A program made the translations under genes and the position numbers. Source: Beijerinckia sp. 28-YEA-48 (GTDB taxonomy: Bacteria > Pseudomonadota > Alphaproteobacteria > Rhizobiales > Beijerinckiaceae). From it: DNA of 64,000 bases. The DNA is taken from assembly GCF_900104955.1 (NCBI RefSeq), contig NZ_FNSI01000001.1:3506001-3570000 (forward strand), read 5' to 3'. Positions within the stretch are counted from its first letter, which is position 1. Each line of letters opens with the position of its first letter. The notes under the pieces were generated by a model. The model did not search any database, was not told where the DNA came from, and saw nothing but the letters and a program-made list of their open reading frames with translations. Shown in pieces: positions 50,083-59,377 of the stretch.

Positions 50083-52625
50083 GCGAGATCATGATTGCGA
50101 GACGGCCGCTTGGATCGCCGGCAACTCTGAGCCTCTTGACGATCAAACTGTCCTTTGGCGGGGCTCTCTTTGCCGCCGCTGCCTGGATGGCTTTATCGCT
50201 CAATGGCTATTACGTCTTCATCCTGGCCAATGTGGCGCTGCTGGCCATCGTCGGTTTCGGCATGAATGTGTTGATCGGGCTCAGCGGCCAGATCTCGTTC
50301 GGCCATGTCGGATTCTATGCCATCGGCGCCTATACGGTGGCGATCCTCACCAAAGCCGGCGTCAATTTCTGGCTGGCGTGGCCGGCGGGAGCGCTCGTGG
50401 CGGCTTGTCTTGGCGCGCTGCTGGCTCTGCCGACCTTGCGGGTCAAAGGCCCCTATCTCGCCATGGTGACGATCGCCTTCGGCTTCGTTGTCGAACACAG
50501 CATTGTCGAAATGCGCGGCCTCACCGGCGGCCAAAACGGCATCATGGGGATTGTCGCCCCATCCTTGGGATCTCTCGCGCGCGGCGAGCGCGCCGTTGCG
50601 CTGTTGGCGATCGCTACGGCCGCCGTGGTTCTCGTCGGCTATATTCTACTGGCGCGCGGCACCTGGGGCACCGCCATGCGCGCCGTCCGCGATAGTGAAA
50701 CCGCTTCGGCGTCGGTCGGCATCAACCCACTGTTGGTCAAAACAGTCGCGTTCGCGGTGTCGGCGGCTTGCGCGGGCATTGCTGGCGGCCTGTTCGCCTC
50801 GCTGTCCAGCTTCGTCACGCCGCACACATTCGCCTTCTCGCAATCCATTCTGTTCGTTCTGGTGGTGATGATCGGCGGCGCCGGCTGGACGCTCGGGCCG
50901 CTCATCGGCGCCATCATCGTCGGTCTGCTTCCCGAACTTCTGTCCAGCCTTGAAGATTTCCGATTGCTGTTCTTCGGCGCCTTGCTGCTCGTGGTCCAGT
51001 GGGTCGCGCCAGGCGGCGTTGCCGGCTTGTGGAGCGCCCTGCTCGATCTGATCCCCCTCAACCGTCGTGATCCCGATGCCGTGCCGGTTCATGCGGGTGC
51101 GACAACCTTGCCGCTTGCCAAACGCGTCCGCGATCCTATCCAGGCCGACAACCTGGGCATCAGCTTTGGCGGCGTTCGCGCGGTCAACGCCCTCTCCTTC
51201 GAAGCCAAGGCCGGACAAGTCACCAGTCTGATCGGCCCGAACGGCGCCGGGAAGACATCGGCGATGAACTTGCTCAGCGGCTTTTATCAGCCGCAGCACG
51301 GCACCTTCAGCCTGGGCGAACGTGAGCTGGGCGGCAAAGCCGCCTATGCCGTCGCGCGCGCGGGCGTGGCGCGAACCTATCAGACCTCGCAATTGTTCGG
51401 GACGTTGAGCGTCATCGACAATATCCTGCTGGCGATGACACGCGGCCGGTTGGGCCCTCTCATGGGACGTGGGCGTTTGAACGCCGAGGATCTACAGAGC
51501 CAGGCGCTGACCCTTCTGTCGTTTTGCGGTTTCCGCGGCGACCCGCTGAAAGCGGCGGCGGACCTCCCGCATGTGGATCGCAGGATCGTCGAAATCGCGC
51601 GGGCGCTTGCGCTCAATCCCGATGTGCTTCTGCTCGACGAACCCGCAGCGGGCTTGTCTCGGGAGGATAAAGCCGATCTGTCGGTGCTTCTGCGTCGCAT
51701 TGCTGATGCGGGCCTCGGCGTTCTTGTCGTTGAACATGACATGACCTTGGTGATGAATATTTCCGATGCGATCGTCGTGCTCGACACGGGCGAACTCCTC
51801 GCCACAGGTACGCCACAACAGATACAGGCCAACCCCAAAGTCAAAGAAGCCTATCTCGGCGATCAGTCGGCCATCACGCCACAGGTGCGCTCCAAAGCGC
51901 CTCGCGCGGCGGGAGAGGAACTCCTTGGCGTCAGTGCGTTGGTCGCGGGATACGGCGCTGAGCCAGTTTTGGACGGCATCGACATCCAAGTCCGTCGCGG
52001 TGAAGCTGTCGCTCTGCTGGGGGCCAACGGTGCCGGTAAATCGACGCTGATGCGGATTTTGTCCGGACTGCACCGGCCCGTGACATCGGGTGGTGCAACG
52101 CTTGAAGGACACGATATCACGCAGATGGCGGTGGAAGATATCGTCCGGCTCGGCATGGTTCTGGTGCCTGAAGGACGGCAAGTGTTTCCGGAGCTGTCTG
52201 TCTTAGACAACATCCGCCTCGGCGCTTTCTTGACGCCGCGCGACCGCGATGCCCGGGTGGAAGAAATGTTTCAGCGGTTTCCGCGCTTGCGGGAACGGGC
52301 GCAGCAACGCGCCGGCACGCTTTCCGGCGGCGAGCAGCAAATGCTGGCGATCGCGCGCGCCTTGATGTCGCGTCCGCGCGTGCTCCTCCTCGACGAACCC
52401 TCGCTCGGGCTCGCGCCGAAAGTCGTTACCGAACTTTTCGGCGTTTTGGAGGAATTGCGGCAAGAAGGCTCGACGCTTCTACTTGTCGATCAGATGGCCA
52501 CATTGGCATTGGCCATGGCGGATCGCGCCTATGTGATCGAGCATGGACAGATCATCGCGCAGGGCGATGCCGCCGCTATTGCCAACGATCCGCTGCTGGC
52601 GCGCGCCTATCTCGGAGCGGCCTGA
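50079..52625 (+). CDS. fused LivM permease - LivG ATPase - LivF ATPase
   Basis: One 848-residue polypeptide holding three ABC components. Residues about 25-330 are a LivM-like permease (IGLSGQISFGHVGFYAIGAY). Residues about 350-590 are a LivG-like ATPase: Walker A GPNGAGKTS at about 386, Walker B VLLLDEPA at about 517. Residues about 605-846 are a LivF-like ATPase: Walker A GANGAGKST at about 648, signature LSGGEQQ at about 748, Walker B VLLLDEPS at about 768. In the first ATPase the signature position reads LPHVDRR instead of the usual LPYGxQRR, so that site may be degenerate. No stop or frameshift lies between the parts. Confidence 0.94.
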   Translation: MSEIMIARRPLGSPATLSLLTIKLSFGGALFAAAAWMALSLNGYYVFILANVALLAIVGFGMNVLIGLSGQISFGHVGFYAIGAYTVAILTKAGVNFWLAWPAGALVAACLGALLALPTLRVKGPYLAMVTIAFGFVVEHSIVEMRGLTGGQNGIMGIVAPSLGSLARGERAVALLAIATAAVVLVGYILLARGTWGTAMRAVRDSETASASVGINPLLVKTVAFAVSAACAGIAGGLFASLSSFVTPHTFAFSQSILFVLVVMIGGAGWTLGPLIGAIIVGLLPELLSSLEDFRLLFFGALLLVVQWVAPGGVAGLWSALLDLIPLNRRDPDAVPVHAGATTLPLAKRVRDPIQADNLGISFGGVRAVNALSFEAKAGQVTSLIGPNGAGKTSAMNLLSGFYQPQHGTFSLGERELGGKAAYAVARAGVARTYQTSQLFGTLSVIDNILLAMTRGRLGPLMGRGRLNAEDLQSQALTLLSFCGFRGDPLKAAADLPHVDRRIVEIARALALNPDVLLLDEPAAGLSREDKADLSVLLRRIADAGLGVLVVEHDMTLVMNISDAIVVLDTGELLATGTPQQIQANPKVKEAYLGDQSAITPQVRSKAPRAAGEELLGVSALVAGYGAEPVLDGIDIQVRRGEAVALLGANGAGKSTLMRILSGLHRPVTSGGATLEGHDITQMAVEDIVRLGMVLVPEGRQVFPELSVLDNIRLGAFLTPRDRDARVEEMFQRFPRLRERAQQRAGTLSGGEQQMLAIARALMSRPRVLLLDEPSLGLAPKVVTELFGVLEELRQEGSTLLLVDQMATLALAMADRAYVIEHGQIIAQGDAAAIANDPLLARAYLGAA

Positions 52626-52631
52626 GAAACT

Positions 52632-52650
52632 CGTCCCCGTCAAGGGGACG
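52632..52650. terminator. hairpin between convergent operons
   Basis: CGTCCCC-GTCAA-GGGGACG, a seven-base-pair stem between the stop of the fused ABC gene (plus strand) and that of the DadA-like gene (minus strand). It has the position of a bidirectional terminator but no clear T-run. Confidence 0.5.
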
Positions 52651-52660
52651 TCAGTGCTTG

Positions 52661-53914
52661 CTAAAAGCGCGTAGCGGACAGCGGCGCGACGTCGATATGG
52701 AGAGCCTTATCGCCGATCAAATCCGCGACGATGCGCGCCGTCGCCGGGCCGCTGGCCAGGCCGATGTGCCCATGACCAAAGGCGTGGATGATATCGGCGC
52801 AACTCCGCGCCTTGCCGATGACGGGCAAGCCATCGGCCATGGAGGGACGATGGCCCATCCAGCGGTCGATCCGACTCTCGTCAAACGGCTTAGACAGCGC
52901 CCCATAAGCGCGCTTCGCATGGCCGAGCAGAATATCGGCGCGGCTCCAATCAGGTGCGGCGTCGGGGCTCGCCAGTTCGACCTGCCCGGCGATGCGCAGG
53001 CCAGCGAGCATCGGATTGTTCCCCATCTTGCCATCGGCTGGCATGACCGGCATGGCGCCGCGCGCGATGTCTGGGGGAATGACGACGTGGTAGCCGCGTT
53101 CGCTTTGCAGCGGCACGTCATCACCAACCGCCGCCGCCAGGCTTTTGGAACGAATGCCGGTGGCGATCACCGCCCTGTCGCAAGGCAGCGGGCCGTCTTC
53201 GGTGAGGACGGCGCGCAGCCGGCCGTTCACCACATCGAAGCCAGTCGCCCGGCTCGTCACACGCTCGGCGCCTTTCGCGACGGCATGGGCCGCGATCGCG
53301 CCCACATAGCCGCCGGGATCAAGGCAATGGCCGCCCTTTTCGACGAGGACCGCGAAAGTGTAGCGCGGCGATAGATCGGGTTCGAGCGCAGCAAGTTCCT
53401 GAGCGGACAATTCCCGGAAGGCAACGTCGTTCTGCGCCCTCAGCCGCCAGGCCAACGCTTCCTGGAGGAAGGCGGCGCGGTCGGCATAGGCGTAGATCAA
53501 GCCCTTTCTGACGATCAGCTCCGGCCGGCCGATCTCCTCGGCCAGGGTTGTATGACGCTCCGGGCAATCATACAGCAGGCTGGAGAGAATAGCCGCCGTA
53601 CGTTCAACCTTCGAAACGCTCGAGCCGGCAGCGACGAAGCGCGCGAGCCACGGCGCAAGCCCGAGAAGATAGCGCCAACGGATGGCGAGCGGACCCGTGG
53701 GATCGGCAATGAAGCCGGGCACTTTTTTCCACAGGCCCGGCATGGACATCGGCACGACGGAGGCGGGGCTGAGCCAGCCGCTGTTGCCATAGCTTGCCGC
53801 CTGGCGGCCGCCGGGTGTGTCCGGTTCGACTATGGTGACGTCATGCCCGTCCCGCAGCAGCTCCACGGCGGTCGATGCGCCGACGATACCGGCGCCGATC
53901 ACGACTACACGCAT
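52661..53914 (-). CDS. FAD-dependent D-amino-acid dehydrogenase-like oxidoreductase (DadA family)
   Basis: A 417-residue flavoprotein from MRVVVIGAGIVGASTAVELL, the FAD-binding beta-alpha-beta at its very N-terminus. GRQAASYGNSGWLSPASVVP is the DadA family stretch, and GHGHIGLASGP near the C-terminus is the second FAD contact. It oxidises a D-amino or imino acid to the 2-oxo acid, passing electrons to the membrane. It is the last gene of the operon led by the DapA-like gene, 28 bases after TctA. Confidence 0.9.
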   Translation of the reverse strand: MRVVVIGAGIVGASTAVELLRDGHDVTIVEPDTPGGRQAASYGNSGWLSPASVVPMSMPGLWKKVPGFIADPTGPLAIRWRYLLGLAPWLARFVAAGSSVSKVERTAAILSSLLYDCPERHTTLAEEIGRPELIVRKGLIYAYADRAAFLQEALAWRLRAQNDVAFRELSAQELAALEPDLSPRYTFAVLVEKGGHCLDPGGYVGAIAAHAVAKGAERVTSRATGFDVVNGRLRAVLTEDGPLPCDRAVIATGIRSKSLAAAVGDDVPLQSERGYHVVIPPDIARGAMPVMPADGKMGNNPMLAGLRIAGQVELASPDAAPDWSRADILLGHAKRAYGALSKPFDESRIDRWMGHRPSMADGLPVIGKARSCADIIHAFGHGHIGLASGPATARIVADLIGDKALHIDVAPLSATRF

Positions 53915-53942
53915 GGAGAACTCAGCGTTTTGAGAAAGCAAC

Positions 53943-55442
53943 TCATTCCTGAAATGCCTCTTCGCGGGTGGCGCGGAAGCGCGGCATGATGATCACGGCC
54001 AGGACGAGGACAGCGACGATGAGCAAACCAGCGGAAATCGGCCGATCAATGAAGATGCTCGCCTTGCCGCGCGACAGGAACATCGCCCGACGGAAATTCT
54101 CCTCCATCATTGGTCCCAGCAACAGGCCCATGACGAGCGGCGCGGCATCGCAATTGAGCTTTGCGAAGACATAGCCGGCAACGCTGAAGGCGGCGAGAAG
54201 CCAGAGATCAAAGACAGAATTGCCGAGCGAGAGCGCACCGATGGCGCAGAAGACGAGAATGGCCGGGTAGAGATATTTGAAGGGCAGCGTCAGCAGTTTC
54301 GTCCAGATGCCAATCAGCGGCAGGTTGAGGACGAGCAGCATGAGATTGCCGACCCACATGGAGACGATGACGCCCCAGAACACCTTCGGATGATCGCTGA
54401 TAAGCGTTGGCCCTGGTGCGATGCCCTGCATGATGAGCGCGCCAAACATCAGCGCCATGACAGCATTCGAGGGCAGGCCCAGTGTCAGCAGCGGCACGAA
54501 GGAGGTCTGCGCGCCAGCATTGTTGGCGCTCTCAGGTGCGGCAACGCCTTCGATGGCGCCATTGCCAAATCCTTCCTTCGGTTTGGCTACACGCTTTTCT
54601 ATGGCATAGGCAGCAAAGGCCGCCAGCAAGGCGCCACCGCCAGGCAGAAGGCCCAGAACGGCGCCGATCCCGGTGCCGCGCAGAATGGGGGCCACCATGC
54701 GCCGCCAATCCTCCCGCGTCGGGAACATCGACATGAACGGGGCCGCGATGGCCGTGCGGCTTTCCGCGTTCTCGAGATCCTTCACCACTTCGCCGATGCC
54801 AAACAGCCCCATGGCGACGACAACGAAATTGATGCCGCTGGACATTTCTTCCAAGCCGAGGGTGAAGCGGGGTTCGGCCGTCTGCACATCCTGCCCGACG
54901 AGGCCGATGAGAATGCCGGTAAAGACCATGGCCAAAGCTTTGGGCAGAGAACCGCGCGCCAGAACGACGGAGGCGAGGAGACCCAACACCATCAGCGAAA
55001 AGTTTTCGGCGGGGCCGAACTTGAGACCGACTTCGGCGAGCGTCGGCGCGAACAGCGCCAACAGCAACGTGGCGACGGTGCCGGCGAAGAAGGAGCCGAT
55101 CGCGGCGGTGGCGAGCGCGACGCCGGCGCGGCCCTTGCGCGCCATCTTATAACCGTCGATCGCCGTCACCACGGATGAGGTTTCGCCCGGAAGATTGAGC
55201 AGAATAGCTGTCGTGGAGCCACCATATTGCGCGCCGTAATAAATGCCGGCCAGCATGATCAACGAGGTGACCGGCGCCAGCCCCATGGTGAACGGAAGAA
55301 GGATCGCCATCGTGGCCGCCGGCCCGAGACCCGGCAGAACACCTACCAAGGTGCCGAGCAACACGCCGACGAAACACCACAGAAGATTGACCGGCATGAC
55401 GGCCTGATCGAAGCCGAGAAGCAGGTCTTTGAAAATCTCCAT
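53943..55442 (-). CDS. tctA: tripartite tricarboxylate transporter large permease TctA
   Basis: A 499-residue membrane protein with about twelve segments. GTLVGVLPGLGPAATMAILLPFT and YYGAQYGGSTTAILLNLPGE are the two glycine-rich TctA signatures, with PESANNAGAQTSFVPLLTLGLP as the repeat in the second half. It forms the transport channel with TctB and the Bug protein at 58290. It starts 12 bases after the tctB stop. Confidence 0.95.
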   Translation of the reverse strand: MEIFKDLLLGFDQAVMPVNLLWCFVGVLLGTLVGVLPGLGPAATMAILLPFTMGLAPVTSLIMLAGIYYGAQYGGSTTAILLNLPGETSSVVTAIDGYKMARKGRAGVALATAAIGSFFAGTVATLLLALFAPTLAEVGLKFGPAENFSLMVLGLLASVVLARGSLPKALAMVFTGILIGLVGQDVQTAEPRFTLGLEEMSSGINFVVVAMGLFGIGEVVKDLENAESRTAIAAPFMSMFPTREDWRRMVAPILRGTGIGAVLGLLPGGGALLAAFAAYAIEKRVAKPKEGFGNGAIEGVAAPESANNAGAQTSFVPLLTLGLPSNAVMALMFGALIMQGIAPGPTLISDHPKVFWGVIVSMWVGNLMLLVLNLPLIGIWTKLLTLPFKYLYPAILVFCAIGALSLGNSVFDLWLLAAFSVAGYVFAKLNCDAAPLVMGLLLGPMMEENFRRAMFLSRGKASIFIDRPISAGLLIVAVLVLAVIIMPRFRATREEAFQE

Positions 55443-55454
55443 CGCGCCTTCTCC

Positions 55455-55916
55455 TCAGAAACCGAACCAGGGGCCGATGATCGCGACCGGCATGCCCAGT
55501 CCCTTGACGAAGACGAGGCTGCAGGCTGCACCGAGAAACAGCCCGTAGGCCATCATCGTCAGCGGCTGGAATGGTCTGGAAGCGCCCGCCGCGACAACGC
55601 AGCAAGCGAGAACAGCGGGCAGCAGGCCGGCGCCGCGCACCGTGAGGCCGAAGATAACGATGGCTGCGATGATGACGGCCAGATTACCGAAGTGGAAAAA
55701 CAGCCGCTCCGTGTCCGCCGCCTTGGCGGTCAAGGATTTGATGGCAATGAGAAGGCCCATGGCGATGAGCACGACCGACACCATGGCCGGAAAGCCGCCG
55801 GGGCCGATCTTCCGCCAGGTTCCGAAGGCCAGGCCGTAGCTGCCCATGAGAAAGGCCGCGCCGATCAGAATGAACAACAGTCCGGCGATGGTTTCGCTGT
55901 TAAGCCGCGAATTCAT
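55455..55916 (-). CDS. tctB: tripartite tricarboxylate transporter small permease TctB
   Basis: A 153-residue protein from MNSRLNSETI with GGGGAAAGAAA upstream. Four hydrophobic segments and the motif GTWRKIGPGGFPAMV after the first pair fit TctB. Its start overlaps the molybdoenzyme gene by 17 bases. Confidence 0.9.
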   Translation of the reverse strand: MNSRLNSETIAGLLFILIGAAFLMGSYGLAFGTWRKIGPGGFPAMVSVVLIAMGLLIAIKSLTAKAADTERLFFHFGNLAVIIAAIVIFGLTVRGAGLLPAVLACCVVAAGASRPFQPLTMMAYGLFLGAACSLVFVKGLGMPVAIIGPWFGF

Positions 55917-58287
55917 TTTCTTTCCCCTTTTTTGTTGGCTTGCGCGGATCGGCGACAAACTCCGGAGGGTGGTAAGCTTTGACCTTCAGCGCCTCGTCGG
56001 AAAATCGCGTGATCTCAACGAGACAGGAATTCGGGCTCGGCCCCTGCGCCAAACGTGACGTACCGTGATCGGGCGTGAGCACGTTTGGATTGCCGTTCAA
56101 TTCCAACGAACCTGGCATGCCGGGCTTGGAAGGATCAAACCATGCGCCGGTCGCGATCTGTACGACGCCCGGCAGCAAGGCCTCGCTCAAAGCCACGATG
56201 GCGAGGCAGGCACCGCGCTCATTGGCAACCTTCACCAGATCGCCGTCGCTCAGCCCGCGTGCAGCGGCATCGCGCGGATGCATGCGCACCGGCTGGCGGC
56301 CGTGGCGCTTGGTCTTGCGCGAGGGGGCGGCATGGTCCCATTGGCTGTGCAGCTTGTCATGCGGCTGGCAAGACAGCAGATGGAGCGGAAAACGCTCGGC
56401 GCTTTTCGCGCCCAGCCATTCGCCTGGCTCCAGCCAGGCCGCATGGCCGGGACAATCGGCATAGTCAAAGCTCGCTATGCGCGATGAGAAGAGTTCGATG
56501 CGCCCCGATGGCGTGCGCAGAGGATGATCCTGCGGCGCCGCGCGGAAATTCGCGAACAGCGGGCGCGTCTTGGCGATATCGGTCAGATCGACCAGCCCGG
56601 CTGCCCTAAAGTCCGCGATCTCCGGCAGTTCGACGCCACGGTCGGCGGCATCGCCCCGCGCTTCGCGATAGAGCCGATCGAGCCATTCAGGCTCGCTCAG
56701 ACCTTCTGTGAACGCTTCTTCCGCACCAAGGCGCGCCGCCAGCTGACGCAATATTTCATGGTCGGTCGGCAGTTGAGACGGCGGCTCCGCCGCTTTCGAG
56801 GAATAAGCGATGAAGCTGTCACGACCGCTGGCGACGATGTCGTCACGCTCAAAGAAGGTCGAAGCCGGCAACACGATATCGGCATGGCGGGCAAGCGGGT
56901 TCCACCAATGCTCGTGAACCACCACCGTCTCCGGACTTTGCCAGGCCTCCGTCAGCCGGTTGAGATCCTGATGATGGTGAAAGGGATTGCCGCCGGCCCA
57001 ATAGATAAATTTGATGTCGGGATAGGTGCGCCTGGCGCCGTTGTGATCGTATTGCGTCCCCGGCGCCAGCAGCATGTCGGCGATGCGCGCCACGGGGATG
57101 ACTTCGGAAACCGGATTGCGTCCCTGCGGCAAGGACGGCCAGCGCACCGGCGATGACGGCTGGCCAATGCTGCCGACCGAGGCATAGCCAAAGCCAAAGC
57201 CCTGGCCGGGCAGACCAATGCCGCCGAGCAAGGCGGCCAGCGTGATCGCCGCCCAATAGGGCTGTTCGCCGTGATCGGCCCGTTGCAGCGACCACGACAT
57301 CATCAAAAAGGTCTTGCGCGACGCCATCTCAGTGGCGAGCTCGCGAATGCTGTCCGCCGCGAGCCCAGTGATGGCCGAGGCCCACGCGGCATCCTTCACG
57401 ATGCCGTCTGTCTCTCCCGCCAGATAGGCCCGCACTTTGTCAAAGCCCGTGGTGTAGCGCTCGATGAACGCCTTGTCGTGCTGGTCGCGCGCGATGAGGG
57501 TGAAAGCCAGCGCCAGAAGCAAAGCTGTGTCGGTGCAGGGTCGCAAGGCCATCCATTCCGCGCCGAGATCGTCGGCAGCGTCGTCACGCACCGGCGTGAC
57601 GTTGACGAAACGCGCGCCGGCATCGCGACAGGCGAGCAGCGCGGAACGCGCGGTGTGATGCACGATACCGCCGGCATTGACCTGCGCGTTACGCAAGGGC
57701 GTGCCACCAAACATAACGATCAACTCGGCATGTCCGGCGATCAAATTCCAGGGCGTATGCCCAGCGATCAGGCCTTCGGTGGTGCCGATCACATGTGGCA
57801 GCAGCACCTCACCGGCGGCATAGCTATAGGACTGAACCGAGCGGACGGAACCGCCGACCATATTGAAAAAGCGCTTGAGCTGGCTTTGCGCGTGGTGGAA
57901 GCGTCCAGCGCTCGACCAACCGTAGGAACCGGAGAAGATCGACGTGCTGCCGTGGGTATCGCGGACCCTTGCGATTTCACTGGCGACGAGGTCAAGCGCC
58001 TCATCCCAGGACACTTCGACGAAAGGCTCCGCGCCGCGCCGGCCTTGGCCAGGCCCATGTTCGAGAAAGGAGCGGCGCACGGCGGGCCGAAGAATTCGGC
58101 AAGGCGCCAGCCGATCGGCCGTCATGTCGGCGGCGAAGGCCGCCGGGTCGTCATCGCTTGCAAGAGGGCGCAGTGTTTCGGCTGTGCCCCGATGCTCGTA
58201 GAAGCCCCAATGTGATCCGATCAGTTTGGGGGGCGAAGGCTCCGGGCGTTCCTTCTGGTGGGTGAACAAGTCCGGAGACTTCGTCAT
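55900..58287 (-). CDS. molybdopterin oxidoreductase, biotin sulfoxide/TMAO reductase-like
   Basis: A 795-residue DMSO-reductase-family enzyme from MTKSPDLFTH at 58287. A longer reading overlaps the Bug gene and is rejected. It lacks an N-terminal iron-sulfur motif. FSGSYGWSSAGRFHHAQ at 118-134 contains the serine that ligates Mo in BisC/TorA enzymes. WAGGNPFHHHQDLNRL and HDKLHSQWDH are further molybdopterin-binding stretches. No Tat signal is seen, so it is probably cytoplasmic like BisC. It reduces an S- or N-oxide, or may work in the other direction. Placing it between the Bug and TctB genes is unusual. Confidence 0.92.
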   Translation of the reverse strand: MTKSPDLFTHQKERPEPSPPKLIGSHWGFYEHRGTAETLRPLASDDDPAAFAADMTADRLAPCRILRPAVRRSFLEHGPGQGRRGAEPFVEVSWDEALDLVASEIARVRDTHGSTSIFSGSYGWSSAGRFHHAQSQLKRFFNMVGGSVRSVQSYSYAAGEVLLPHVIGTTEGLIAGHTPWNLIAGHAELIVMFGGTPLRNAQVNAGGIVHHTARSALLACRDAGARFVNVTPVRDDAADDLGAEWMALRPCTDTALLLALAFTLIARDQHDKAFIERYTTGFDKVRAYLAGETDGIVKDAAWASAITGLAADSIRELATEMASRKTFLMMSWSLQRADHGEQPYWAAITLAALLGGIGLPGQGFGFGYASVGSIGQPSSPVRWPSLPQGRNPVSEVIPVARIADMLLAPGTQYDHNGARRTYPDIKFIYWAGGNPFHHHQDLNRLTEAWQSPETVVVHEHWWNPLARHADIVLPASTFFERDDIVASGRDSFIAYSSKAAEPPSQLPTDHEILRQLAARLGAEEAFTEGLSEPEWLDRLYREARGDAADRGVELPEIADFRAAGLVDLTDIAKTRPLFANFRAAPQDHPLRTPSGRIELFSSRIASFDYADCPGHAAWLEPGEWLGAKSAERFPLHLLSCQPHDKLHSQWDHAAPSRKTKRHGRQPVRMHPRDAAARGLSDGDLVKVANERGACLAIVALSEALLPGVVQIATGAWFDPSKPGMPGSLELNGNPNVLTPDHGTSRLAQGPSPNSCLVEITRFSDEALKVKAYHPPEFVADPRKPTKKGKENEFAA

Positions 58288-58289
58288 CT

Positions 58290-59273
58290 TCAGTCGACCT
58301 TCAGATTTCCGGCTTTGACGATGTCGCTGTAGCGCTTGGATTCGCTGACAACGAAAGCCTGTAGTTCGCCGCCGTTCATGTACATCGGCTCGAACCCAAA
58401 CACGGTGAGCTTTTCCTTGAACTTGTCGGACTTCACCACCTTGGCGATCGCATCGCTGAGATAGGCTGCGGCCTTCGGGTCGAGGTTCTTGGGGCCCCAC
58501 ACCGCGTACCAGGACAGCATTTCCAGAGCCGGCAGGCCGCTTTCGGCAACGGTCGGCACATCGGGCGCGAGCGGCGAACGCTTCGCGCTCGTCACCGCGA
58601 GCGCCTTGAGGCGGCCTGATTTCACATGCGGCAGCGACGACATCATCGGGTCCGCCATCAGCTGAACCTGGCCGCCCATCAGATCGGAGAGCGCCGGGCC
58701 GGCGCCTTTGTAAGATACGACATCCGTATCGACGCCCGTCTGCGTTTTCAGAAATTCAATCGTCAGATGCCCAGCGGAGCCATAGCCGGACGTGGCGAAA
58801 TTGAAGGAGTCCGGATCGGCTTTCACCGCCGCGAAGAATTCCTTGAGCGTATTGGCTTTCGTCGACGGCGGTGTGCTGATGATCAACGGACCAGCCGCGA
58901 CACCGGCGATGCTGGTGAAGTCGTTGATCACGTCATAGGGCACTTTCTTGTTGATCAGCGGCGTCACCACATGGATCGAGGCGTTGAACAACAGCGTGTA
59001 GCCATCGGGCGTCGATTTCACGACTTCGGACGCGCCAACGACGCCATTGCCACCGCCAGCGCGGTTATCGACGACGAAGATCTTGCCGCTGGTTTCCGCA
59101 AGCTCCGCCGCCAAGACACGCGCGGCACTGTCGACGGCACCGCCCGGCGGAAAGGGCACGACGATGCTGATCGGGCGGGACGGAAACTCTTGGGCAAGGG
59201 CCGCGCCTGCAAACGGTGTCGCAAGCAGCAGGGCAAGCAGCGGGGAAAGCAGCAATGATCCAGCACGCCTCAT
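58290..59273 (-). CDS. Bug-family solute-binding protein of the TctABC transporter
   Basis: A 327-residue periplasmic protein with a signal peptide (MRRAGSLLL to AALAQ). ISIVVPFPPGGAVDSAARVL and DGYTLLFNAS are Bug regions. It is the only one of the four Bug proteins in the window with TctA and TctB in its operon. The molybdoenzyme follows two bases later; the SDR gene ends 104 bases upstream, a gap that may hold a secondary promoter. Confidence 0.94.
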   Translation of the reverse strand: MRRAGSLLLSPLLALLLATPFAGAALAQEFPSRPISIVVPFPPGGAVDSAARVLAAELAETSGKIFVVDNRAGGGNGVVGASEVVKSTPDGYTLLFNASIHVVTPLINKKVPYDVINDFTSIAGVAAGPLIISTPPSTKANTLKEFFAAVKADPDSFNFATSGYGSAGHLTIEFLKTQTGVDTDVVSYKGAGPALSDLMGGQVQLMADPMMSSLPHVKSGRLKALAVTSAKRSPLAPDVPTVAESGLPALEMLSWYAVWGPKNLDPKAAAYLSDAIAKVVKSDKFKEKLTVFGFEPMYMNGGELQAFVVSESKRYSDIVKAGNLKVD

Positions 59274-59377
59274 GGATGGCTCCTTCTATTCCAATTATTG
59301 TGTATGCGTTCGCCGCGCCCACACCGGGCAGCGGTTCGCGTCGGCATCAAGCCGTCGCCCAATGATGATCGGCAACG

